A stretch of 64,000 nucleotides of DNA from Leguminivora glycinivorella. Its lineage: Eukaryota; Arthropoda; Insecta; Lepidoptera; Tortricidae. A program made the position numbers and the translations under genes. The notes under the pieces were generated by a model that was not told where the DNA came from, made no database searches, and saw nothing but the letters and a program-made list of their open reading frames with translations. This document shows positions 20,301 through 28,900 of the stretch, in pieces. Within the stretch, counting starts at the first letter, position 1, and every line of letters starts with the position of its first letter. Where the stretch lies: positions 15,245,001 to 15,309,000 of the forward strand of contig NC_062983.1 in assembly GCF_023078275.1 (NCBI RefSeq), in the 5' to 3' direction.

Positions 20301-22545
20301 GGATTCTTTATTTATTAAATAATAAATCATATAACTAAATATGTATTATTTACTGTAGAAATAAACCTATTCTAATATTCAGCAGAGTTTGAAAGTGTTG
20401 TACCAATATTTTATTCAAATCATAAACACATTTTCCATAAAACCTAATTATAGAAAATCCATTACTAAATTAAATTACCATATTTTTAATACAGCATAGA
20501 AATTTAAAATTATATTTCTATATTTATTTTAAGCATTGCACACAAATATTTACCATCATACTCAAACTGCTACTAAAACTGGCAAATTTGAAAAAATAAA
20601 AAGGTCACTGCACTATCTATGGGGCTATTGACCCCAAGCATTTATTCATTTGTTAAAATCAGTGAGGCTCAGTCCAGTTTGGGATTTTGAAAGTGAAACT
20701 TTGTGTGTGATAAATGTGACTTACTTTGAGCCAAGGATCTCTGCTTGGTAGATTGACTCCACAATAGCGGCATCATAGGGTAAGTGGGTTTCCTCGGTCT
20801 GTGGGGACCAGTACTGGTTTGCAAGCTGGAAGCAACCATGGTGATTAGTTATGCAATTCAGGGTGGAATGTTACATAGATTTGGGTGACACCAGTTGGCT
20901 TTGTTTGGATTGTGTTAGCCATGGTTTAATTAATTATAAAATCCCTGTAGCTGTGCTTTGAAATGCATTCAGTGCAGTTAAATTTGTCATGTTAGTTGGA
21001 TGCATGGACTTATTGGTACAGTCACCGGCAATATCATCATACAAAAAGAAGGCTGCATAAATATCTGACACTCTCTTATCGCTATAAATAAATAAATATT
21101 GGGGACACCTCACACAGATCAACTTAGCCCCAAACTAAGCAAAGCTTGTACTATGGGTGCTAAGCGTTGGTATACATACTTAAATAGATAAATACATACT
21201 TATATACTTAGAAAATATCCATGACTCAGGAATAAATATCTGTGCTCATCACACAAATAAATGCCCTTACCGGGATTCGAACCCAGGACTGCGGCTTAGC
21301 AGGCAGGGTCACTACCAACTGAACCAGACCAGTCGTCATTAGAGATAAGATTGTGTCGGATATATTTGCGATCTTCTTTTTGTGCAATATTATTGCCGGT
21401 GACAGTACCATACTTTTATAGAACTTTAATCTCACTTGAAACTATGAAACCTAGATCAGGTTTTTTTTTATTGTAAATGGGCTTACTCTTGGCCACAGAC
21501 TAGCCAAAGGTAACAGCATAATTACTACAGTACTTGCACAATCAAATAAAAAGTTGATACTGTTTCTAGCTTAACTTTATTTTATTCACAATAACCCAGA
21601 GTATAACAACAACCAAGATAAGCTTGTACTTCAGAGTATCAGACCACTACTAAACTAGGCAGTCAGATTAATTGGACTAGCATTTAACTAGGCAGTTAGA
21701 TTAAAACAACAATGTTGTCTAATTGGCTTGTTTTCATTATATTTAAACCTAACAACTCTGTAGACAACAACAGCAGTATTAATTGATTTTGCTGGTTGAA
21801 ATACATGACCAATAGTTCCTGGAAAGTTGTACACATTCTATTGAAAATAATAATATAGTGGCAATGGATGTAACTTACTGAATGACTAAAGGTCTTTGTC
21901 ATTCCGAGCATCAATTAGTTTTCTTTTCATTTTAGTAAAATCATATGATTTCAATATAAAAATACCCATAGTTATAGAAATTCCTAGGATCTCATGAAGG
22001 TTCTTAGGGTTCGATTTCCGATTGATGCCGTACACTGAATGCAGTGTACGGACTGTACGGGTTCTACACTCATGGTCTTGCAATACATCATAAAGATTTT
22101 AGAAAAAATCAAATAAAAACTGGCAAGCAAGGCCATGGAAATGTATATTTACTAAACATTTATACATCCTGGTTGGAAACTGGTCGATCTACCTTCCAAA
22201 GAGATACTTCATGAAAGCAAATAACATGGTGCTTAAGTGTTTTAACGCTATTTTAATGCAAAAACATGCGCCGATATGTAGTTTATAACCTATGACAAGA
22301 TGAACCTATTTAAGCTGACAGTTATTATATTCAATATTTTACAGCTTCTCTAGACTAAAAAGTTATTTTAAAGCTTTTTGTATTTAATAGGAGGCGTATA
22401 TCGATAAATGGTATCAAATATTGCGAAATAACAATCATAACCTAACTTTTATACGTACCTGAGTTATACGGTCAGCGTTTATTTGGGAAAGCGTTGGTAA
22501 AGGGATTTTCGGTTTCTCCGAAGAAGATGCGACCTCGGCCTTCAT
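7211..22545 (-). CDS. aqr: Aquarius / intron-binding protein 160, N-terminal six exons
   Basis: Exons on the minus strand, all GT-AG and phase-consistent: 22459-22545 (start ATG at 22545), 20725-20825, 19153-19306, 15868-16078, 13613-13805, 7211-7364; 300 codons. Recognition is direct: LPTLSQINADRITQ, IMMLEFSQYLECYLW, VMINEKFRERVPAW, FLKKPEHFPAFFEQVL, EQTALLLFLNHCF and YCERFLELMIDLEALLPTRR follow the conserved N-terminal (armadillo-like) half of Aquarius in the expected order. Aquarius is a nuclear SF1-type RNA helicase of about 1,400 residues that binds introns upstream of the branch point and joins the spliceosome. The helicase domain is not in this window; no exon 7 was found between 7210 and 1. 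Exon 3 has a broken tandem copy at 18720-18984. Intron 5 hosts a Helitron and an inverted Penelope pair. The first exon faces the zinc-finger gene, 437 bp before its ATG. Confidence 0.92.
7637..8362 (-). mobile_element. non-autonomous Helitron (Lep1-type), copy 1
   Basis: Read on the minus strand it begins TCCATACTAATATTATAAAT and ends with a GC hairpin (GCGGGCGAAGCCGCGGG) followed by AAAAGCTAG. It sits between host A and T, with no target duplication, as Helitrons do. It contains a (TCTG)n tract and imperfect TATCCG repeats. No Rep/helicase is encoded. Other copies: 20060-20303, 26991-27169 and a 3' end at 51369-51472. Confidence 0.8.
8582..8626 (-). ncRNA. hammerhead-like motif, core-mutated copy
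   Basis: Same fold as 11998-12042, but the core reads TTGAGGA where the other copy has CTGAGGA (the changed base pairs with 8621). Stem II (GCCTC/GAGGC), GAAA and GTC are intact. C3 is essential in hammerhead ribozymes, so this copy is expected to be inactive. Confidence 0.5.
8774..10703 (-). CDS. Penelope-like reverse transcriptase with GIY-YIG endonuclease (5'-truncated)
   Basis: The open frame of about 640 codons runs from the inversion junction with no ATG there, so the N-terminus is missing. In order it shows SKADKGNCIVIM (around residue 113), YGLPKIHK (about 190), LDVDSLFTNVPYGE (about 260), GLAMGSPLSP, the catalytic YVDD (about 353), and a C-terminal GIY-YIG nuclease: GVYKLSC (about 555), KVYVGQTGRNF, TRYKEH. 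This order is diagnostic for Penelope-like elements, which use the nuclease to nick target DNA for priming. The frame stops right after IIRYNNRG because a run of G is one base shorter than in the plus-strand copy; that copy reads on into LILNEQL, the usual family ending. Codons are otherwise intact. Confidence 0.88.
10713..11938 (+). CDS. Penelope-like RT/GIY-YIG, 5'-truncated inverted copy
   Basis: It starts inside the reverse transcriptase at NVPYGETL and reads through YVDD and the GIY-YIG domain to a stop at 11936-11938. The first residues of the longer open frame (from 10655) come from the neighbouring copy read in antisense. It differs from the minus-strand copy by very few residues (for example SLNFI for SLNFL). 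One extra G after RYNNRG keeps the frame open into LILNEQLNVASSPLL. About 265 residues of the known N-terminal part are missing, so the palm lacks its first catalytic aspartate and the product cannot be active. Confidence 0.85.
11998..12042 (+). ncRNA. hammerhead ribozyme-like motif in the Penelope 3' region
   Basis: Core CTGAGGA (12003-12009), stem II GCCTC-GTAGA-GAGGC (12011-12025), GAAA (12026-12029), a very short ACGTG stem III, then GTC with predicted cleavage after C12037. Stem I is AGCTC/GAGTT. Hammerheads with minimal stem III are known in the terminal regions of Penelope-like elements. One extra T lies between the core A and stem II, so activity is uncertain. Confidence 0.55.
12217..13190. 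other. intronic sequence of aqr, no gene seen
   Basis: It includes a dispersed repeat at about 12420-12600 (CCCATTTATTTGGGGTCGGC and two CATGTTTTGATGGT copies) and a GC-rich patch with ACGTCACACACATACGTCAC at 12640-12680. Confidence 0.5.
13192..13456 (+). mobile_element. tRNA-derived SINE, family A, full-length copy
   Basis: The head is tRNA-like with an A-box (TGGCTCAGTCAGTAG) and a B-box GGTTCGAATCC (13248-13258). The body carries TGATGAGCACAGATATT and TTAGTTTGGGGCTA, and the 3' end is GTGTCCCCCAATATTTATT plus an A/T tail. Other copies: 21084-21340 (minus) and 19552-19690 (5'-truncated). Confidence 0.85.
13457..13545 (+). repeat. dispersed repeat fragment shared with 33375-33455
   Basis: CTTAGAATGT-TGCTA-GAACGCGCCTCTTTCATA and TTGATCGCCAGTGTCCGAG occur in both places in the same order. 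It ends about 70 bp before the aqr exon 5 donor. Confidence 0.6.
13932..14110. repeat. palindromic MITE with repeated arm
   Basis: GTCAACCAATAGGAACTCTA-type arms occur three times: forward at 13936, inverted at about 14045 and forward again at 14073. This suggests a MITE with a second partial insertion. Confidence 0.65.
14140..14362 (+). repeat. dispersed repeat with (GACA)n tract
   Basis: It begins ACCCCCGACTGCGACATAGT and ends GCGTCAGGGGTTAAAAA, so the ends are partly inverted. The inner part holds CAGACAGACA repeats. This layout is common in Lepidoptera; class unknown. A further palindrome bounded by AACACTTTCG/CGAAAGTGTT follows at 14428-14567. Confidence 0.6.
14797..15160 (-). mobile_element. 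RTE-type LINE, 3' coding fragment
   Basis: The minus frame reads VFVNKPLRSILRVF, an in-frame TGA (15106-15108, where relatives have Trp), then DLWSICQQTPIDEEIATRKW, RWIGYTSRRG, GPGRPVHSWKRSVENELRA and ends KALCTS-stop. It aligns motif by motif with the C-terminus of the RTE element at 56085-57899 but is a different, older copy. 5'-truncated. Confidence 0.8.
15695..15830 (-). mobile_element. LINE 3' end remnant
   Basis: A minus-strand copy of the element at 4604-4770 (CTCTGCCTACCCCTCTGGGA and a TATG tail). It ends a few dozen bases before the aqr exon 4 donor. Confidence 0.6.
16490..17040 (+). repeat. dispersed element with GGTTCCGTAG ends, copy 1
   Basis: It starts AAACCGGCCAAGAGCGTGTC, carries TAGGGTTCCGTAG near the left end and CTACGGAACCCTA at the right end, with a (GGAC)n tract just inside. 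Two more copies follow at 17486-17970 and 18028-18600. No coding sequence; it lies in aqr intron 3. Confidence 0.75.
17486..17970 (+). repeat. dispersed element with GGTTCCGTAG ends, copy 2
   Basis: Same element as 16490-17040 with a longer (GGAC)n tract (about 12 units) and a small internal deletion. Confidence 0.75.
18028..18600 (-). repeat. dispersed element with GGTTCCGTAG ends, copy 3 (inverted)
   Basis: Inverted relative to copy 2, from which it is separated by only about 57 bp, so the pair could fold into a long hairpin in aqr pre-mRNA. Its (GTCC)n tract is about 9 units. Confidence 0.75.
18718..18987 (-). pseudogene. broken tandem copy of aqr exon 3
   Basis: 18680-18820 is nearly identical to 19117-19260, including the intron flank GTAACGTAAGGATATAGACT and the donor side of exon 3. 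Compared with the working exon it has a 4-bp insertion after GCGCCGGCGCGGT (frameshift), and a palindromic insert of about 130 bp replaces some 24 bp of exon. The 5' part (ACGCCGGACGGAAAAACTGA) survives at 18980-18999. It cannot encode the exon. Confidence 0.85.
18836..18968. repeat. palindromic MITE inside the duplicated aqr exon
   Basis: The arms GCACATGATTGCCGCGAGAG and its near complement ending ATCATGTGC flank a core of about 60 bp. The insertion breaks the exon 3 copy. Confidence 0.7.
19552..19690 (+). mobile_element. SINE family A, 5'-truncated copy
   Basis: It starts at ATGTATGTTTTCTATGTATA and keeps TTAGTTTGGGGCTAAGTTGA, GTGTCCCCAATATTTATT and an A/T tail. The tRNA-like head is missing. 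Confidence 0.75.
20060..20303 (-). mobile_element. non-autonomous Helitron (Lep1-type), copy 2
   Basis: Minus strand: TCCATACTAATATTATAAAT at the 5' end and GGGCAAAAGCTAG at the 3' end, 244 bp, between A and T. It lies in aqr intron 2. Confidence 0.8.
21017..21408. repeat. palindromic MITE split by a SINE
   Basis: Outer arms GGTACAGTCACCGGCAATAT (left) and ATATTATTGCCGGTGACAGTACC (right) are complementary, and the inner arms (AAAAAGAAGG-TGCATAAATATCTGACA) match for about 60 bp. A family A SINE at 21084-21340 lies between them. Related to 5817-5950. Confidence 0.75.
21084..21340 (-). mobile_element. tRNA-derived SINE, family A, full-length copy inside a MITE
   Basis: Minus-strand copy with B-box GGTTCGAATCC at about 21274-21284, the GATGAGCACAGATATTTATT body and an ATTTATTTAT tail. 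It is nested in a palindromic MITE and so is younger than that MITE. Confidence 0.85.
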
Positions 22546-22973
22546 CTTTTCGGATTATAAAATCACTATAAACTGTAATTATGATGGAAAATAATCATTC
22601 ACTAACATCAACAATAACAAGCGAACGTCAATGTCAAACTCAACAGTCAGGGGAGTTTTTCAAATTTGGTTAAATATAAGCACATGTGTGCTTGCCGCGT
22701 ATGTTGCCTGCACCAACTGTGCACACGGTGCACGGCACATGTAGTTGAAATTAATAAAATAATACTACTCGCACCTGCAATAGCCTCAAAAAGCCATACA
22801 ATATATGTACGATCTTTGGATGTGTAATCCGTGTCTTATTATTACATGTAATTTGCTGTGTGCAAGCTCCAGGGTATAACAACTTTTGATAATGTAAAGG
22901 AACTGCAAATGATATCATTATGCAATATTAGCCAAGTTTGACTCCTATCTAAGATATGATATCCTCTCTACAG
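22546..22973. promoter_or_regulatory. shared divergent promoter region of aqr and the zinc-finger gene
   Basis: Only about 430 bp separate the aqr ATG (22545, minus) from the first coding exon of the zinc-finger gene (acceptor CTCTCTACAG ending at 22973). The zinc-finger gene's non-coding first exon must lie here or the transcript starts unspliced. A GC-richer patch with GTGCACACGGTGCAC lies at 22715-22740. No TATA box is evident. That it is a promoter is inferred from layout. Confidence 0.5.
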
Positions 22974-22982
22974 TTGCTGAGG

Positions 22983-25900
22983 ATGATGTTCGACCCGCCG
23001 GATTTCCCCTACAAGGAATTATCCGACACACTACGAGACCACTACGACGCTGACTATCTTCTTTTCAACTCTGATGCAGTAACAACAGATTCAACCAACA
23101 TCAATAAAGATCTAGCCGATGTTGCTGATCAAATTCTTACGAATGTTGGCAACCAGATCGTCTTTGATTCTGCTAAAAACTTAAATGAAGGAGAATCATC
23201 TTTTCTGACTGGTACCACGAACATTGAGCAAAATACAGAACTATTTATAGTTCAGTCGGATAATTTACTTAATAACTTTGAACCTACTTTGCTTGATGAT
23301 AATACTGTGAATCAATTCCTATTGCCACTTCAGGTTTCAGCGAACGGTGACAAGGTAATTACTTAACTAATTATTCTCCATAAGAAGGTACCTATATTTC
23401 TTGATTTACTGAACTAAAACAATAATATAAGAAAAATATGTTAGGTAACAGAAGACTCGTAAAATATATGGCCTTAAACATTCTATAACTCTTTCCACTC
23501 AGACGCACATGTAAACTTAAAAAAAAATTGCTAAGTAGTTGAAGCGCCTACCAAAAAATACTTAGCAATCACATTCACTAAACTTTGCTAATATTTTTTC
23601 AGGACACTGAAGACATTGGACCCGATTTGTTAGCGCTACATTCCTGCGTCATATGCCATGAGATATTTACTACGGACTCCGATCTTTTAGACCATACAAT
23701 TTCATTCCATACCTCCGAGTCGGCCTTGGAGGCAATTCCTGATAGTTCAGCAGCAGACGCTATCGATCTGCAACCCAAGTTACAAGGTAGATGGAGGTGG
23801 AGTTATTGTGAAGACTACTCATCTTCCACATAAAAAACTATGACACATTGATTATTATAGACTCTGACCACGCTAACTTTGCACAAAAATAGCAGTAATA
23901 TGCATACGATATAAGCTCTTCAAATTAAACTTTAAACAGAATTAAAGTAACTTCATGAAATCGTGTTCCAAGATGGGTCCAAGTCATCATCAGTGTTAAC
24001 AAAACATTTTATTTTTCAGACATAAGCCATCCAAGCGACATAGACTTTGAATCCTACTGGCTTGTTTGCGGCGTTTGTGAACGTGTTTTATCTACAGCTT
24101 TAGAAACAGAACCTACTGGTAAGACCCTTGTTAAAATTAGGACGAATTTTCAAACTTTGCAAAAATATGAGTTTATCTATCCAATTCTACACCCTTAGTG
24201 CGTTTTCACATTATCCGATCCGATATCGGATGTTGGAAGGATTTCAAAGGCAAGAATCAAAGAAGACGGCTTAAATATATGGATATCGGTCCTACATCCA
24301 ATATCGGATCGGATAATGTGAAAACGGACTTATTTATCGTTAATCAAAAATATGGCATCATAGCATCTTAATCTAGCGTAATTAGTATCATATTTTATGA
24401 GTAAATTTTGACGACGTATATTTTGTACTTGACTGTAAATATCAAACTTAACTTTCAATTCCATTGAATTTTTTACGAGAGTTAAACTATTTTTACTGAC
24501 TGAATCTACTTTACAGAACAACTATGCTGCACCACAAGCGATGGCAAGACCAGCGTGTCCCCTCGGAAGCTGCTCACCATGTATGTCTGCGACTTCTGCA
24601 ATGGTCTGTTCGCTGATGCCGATGCGTTGGACAGACACCGGCTGACTTGCTTTGTTCCTGACCAGAGTCAGAGCTTCTATCCAATAGCAGAGGTAAGGTT
24701 TGGCTCTATTTATTATAGAAACTTACAGAAATATTAAGTAGGGTCCAGCTCGCACATATCATCGGCAACGTCTTTAACGTTGTTAGTACCTAAATGAATG
24801 CACCTCTTATTACAGTCTGACAACAAGAGTAGAAAAGAATTTAAAAGTGGCGACATGGTAGTGTCGTCCCATTTTCTCACTTGATTTGAAAGGGATGACA
24901 TTATAACGTGACCACTTTTTAATTTCTACTCTTTTTTTGCCAGACTGTAACATACGCAATTACGCATACAAGTCCAGGCGCAGTGTGAAAGAGCCAACAT
25001 AAGTAATCAAACTTTTTCAACATAGCCTTCATTCATGTTGTCTCTGCCTAGTCGCTAGCTTTGAAAGACGTGTCATCGACTCATCTCTACATATACTGTG
25101 CATTTAATTAAATCAAACTATAAAATACTTACCAATATAATAGATACAAATAAAATGCTTAATTTTCTCTTATTTTCCAATGCCTCTAGAACTCAAGCGC
25201 GACCACAAACGACCAGCTATGCTGCGCTTGCGACACTTGCGGCAAGCGCTTCTCAACCATCGAGGAGCTGAAGATGCACACCATAGGATGCCTTCAAGTT
25301 GTAAATAAGAGAGATAGACGGTCTTACAGCAATGCAACCAGTAGCAAGATGTGGAACTGTGGGTCTTGTAATCAGCTGTTTGCCACTGCAAGGTAAAACA
25401 TAACATTTAAATTGCAGTCACAATATGATCATGTCTAATGTTTTATCATCATATCAGCCCTTTATCACCAACTGCTGACCACGGGCACCTTTTCTGGTAC
25501 GCCGCCTCTCCCGGTCTTAAGCTAGTCTCATTCAGTTGTGACTCCCAATTTTCCGGATGTCGTTCACCCAAAGAAGCCAAGCCAAGTGCGTCTGATTTGG
25601 CTTTCGTATCAATTGAGCAGCTGTGAAAAGCTAGTGAGATGTAAGTCCGAGAATTCCGAGATTTGAGTTGGTATCATCCGTTGGCTCGTTGTGTCCCAGA
25701 GACTAGCCCAGGGTACGCAGCCAAATGCACAAACACTCACGACAATATCGATATTGTAGCTACGTAGGTAGCTATCTCTTTCGCTCTTCTTACGCGAGAG
25801 GGTTCGCGACGGCGTTTCGATCGGCATCTGGCGTCAACAATTGCCATTCGGTTAGGTCGGCAGGGCCGAGATAAGGCCTATGCTCAGCAGTGGGCGTAAC

Positions 25901-28900
25901 AGCTGAAATGATGATGATGATGAGCTTCCTTCTTAACGGCGTGTATTGTATTATGACTGTTCACGGATATGAAGACTACAAGACAAAGATTAAGAGCCAT
26001 CATCAAACCATCTGTCATCGTTAAAGCGTCCGTTAAATTTTATTGTATGGCAATATAGACGTCTGCTGCGTGACCATGATGTATCTGTCAGATTTGGTTG
26101 ATGCAACTGGCCCTAAATATTATATCTTATTTCAGGGAGCTCTACCGTCACAAGAGAGGGGAAGACCGACCGTCAGGCGCGCCTCTAATGGCGTACGTGT
26201 GTGAGGAGTGCGACAAGGTCCTCGGCAGTATGTGTGCTCTTCACACCCACAAAAAGATGCATAAGGTGTCCAAGCCGGTATGATTCTATTCATTATTATC
26301 ATCGGGATTTGCCATAGCAGTCTTTCAGGCAGTTGACCAAGAAAATCCGGTCAGATTGGTTGAACATGGAATGCTCCAGGGCTATAAGGCAGGCTTATTC
26401 CATAAAAAAGTCTACTCTGTCGAGGATGTGATGCCCTTAGGGACACTTGCACCAACGAAAATGGAGGGTTAACCCTCGGTTTAACCCACCACTTTATACG
26501 GAATTTGACAGATGACAGCCCCCTAACCTAACCCTGAGTTAAGTAGTTGGTGCAAGTGGGCCTTAGATGTTATTTCAATAACCTGTGAAATTCTGTAACA
26601 AACGCCACTAAATTGAAAGTCAATCCTGCAGCGCTGGAATGCCCTCAATGGCTCTGTTTAGCAGCAGGTTGTCAAAAATAATATTTAGGTAGGTATCCTT
26701 TCAGAATTTAGTCGTTTCTGGGCCACAATATTGTAAGAATGTAAAAATTGTTGCAAAGAAGACATAGCCATGCACTCGGAATAAAAAAAACCCATACGCT
26801 TGCGAAGTATGCAAAAAGTCTTACAGTTACAATATGGAATATCTTGTTCAGGGCTACCCATGCCGCGTGTGCGGCCGCCGCTTCAACCAGTCGGGGCACC
26901 TCGCGATCCACATGCGCATGCACACCGGCGAGCGGCCCTACCCTTGTGACCTCTGCCCGAAGGCCTTCAAAGTCAAGGTAGGTCTTCGTATCCATACTAA
27001 TATTATAAATGGGAAAGTGTGTGTGTCTGTTTGTTTGTCCATCTTTCACGGCAAAACGGAGCTACGAATTGACGTGATTTTTTAAGTGGAGATAGCTGAA
27101 GGGACGGAGAGTGACATAGACTAATTTTTGTCTCTATTTAACGCCAGCGAAGCCACGGGCAAAAGCTAGTTTTTATATATGTAATTATGTAATATCTAAA
27201 TTATTATTATTATTATTTTCTCCTACTATTCATGGGTTGGGTTCCTACAATTCAATTCGTTTATATGCGAAGTAAGTAGACTTGATGATATTAACCTTGA
27301 CCTACGATTACTCATCGCTACCTGAGTAAACATTGCAGGTAAATCAGGTAATCTCTACTTAAGCGCATACGTGAGACATTAATATTACATTATTCGAATA
27401 TTTAATCAATACACGGTTGTACTCACAGTATTATATCGCGACTGTTGCGACATCTTTCGGGTCATTTAGGAGATCCGTCCTCAGGCATGAGTGCTCGCAG
27501 CGACTAGACGGAGTCTCCTCTGAGTCACTGATAACAAATGAGCACTTAATATCAGGTACTTTCATGGAAAGTCACAGCCTTGCCCATATATTCGCATAAG
27601 CCCTACGTGGTAGACAAAACAACACCTAGTTTCCTGTGGATATACCAGGAACCCTCAACATTACGGTAGCTTATCAAACAGCTAACTCTGCGTATCGTTA
27701 CCTGCCGGCATATCCAAAATGACAATCGTTGACGCTACGTGGCAATCGAAACACAGTCTAGCTCTGTCGCACCACTACAGAAGAGCGAGGGAGAGCTAGC
27801 TATGATACGCTTACGATGTGTAGGCGATTGTAACGTGGGCTAGGTCTGCATTTTGCTCGTAAGTACACTTGTCCCGAACAGGTGTACTGCCTTGTTTACG
27901 GTCGAAGGGCTACGCATGCCCGTTTATTCATAAACAACCATAGTAGTTGGGGCGTTTATTGCAAAGCCTAAATTTTTTTGACCAAAGCATGAAACTTGGC
28001 GCTTCTACTATAGAATGCGGTTGTTATGTCAAACGAGTCGTACGCACATGGAAACCAGTAATAAGGATCCCATATAAGTTGGGTTCGAGTTGGAATCGGT
28101 TAATACGGGCCCTTAAACCCCTGAACCACCCCACTTTTTCCTCGATATAGGGCACCTGCCTGTCTTTAAATTAAAATATATACCTGGCACGAAATAAAGC
28201 ATCAGATAATTACAAAAGAAACGTGGACAGTGATTATTTTAAAATCCGATTTCTTCTATTTCATAAGGCACGCCACAGACAGTCTTAAAAATTCATAATC
28301 TTAAAAAAGATTTGTATGCAGGTTGCTCAAACTGACAGAAATTTCAGATTGAACTGACAGATTGCATACAATTTTTTTTTAAGATTATGAATTTTTAAGA
28401 CTGTCTGTTAGGCACATAGTCGGATAGAAATATCTACCTATGTAAAGTAAAATTGTTGACAATGACAACACTCCACTCGATTTCATATTAATTCCATAGT
28501 AGCAATTCGTTCAAATTCGTTTTGACAGTTGTTAAAAACAGCTGTTTGACTAGAAGGAAAGTAGCCTATTACATTACACATTACATCTCAGACACAAACT
28601 AGGCATCTTTGACCAACTCTACGGGCGAGCAATGCCTACTGTCAATTCCTACTACCTACCTACACGTGTATCTATTTCTGTCTACAAATTATGATATAGT
28701 GGAGTGCCTGCCTTAAAAACACAAATACTGGCTAAAATTAATTTTATGTTTTCCCAAACTTGTGTGAAATATTATTTCGTTCATAAACCTGGCGTCACTA
28801 ACAGGCCTAACAGCCTCCTGTATATCCTCTTCGCCATCCCATTTGTATAAAACTCAATACATTTTTGAGTTTGAATCCACCCGTAACATTCTCCTTGACA

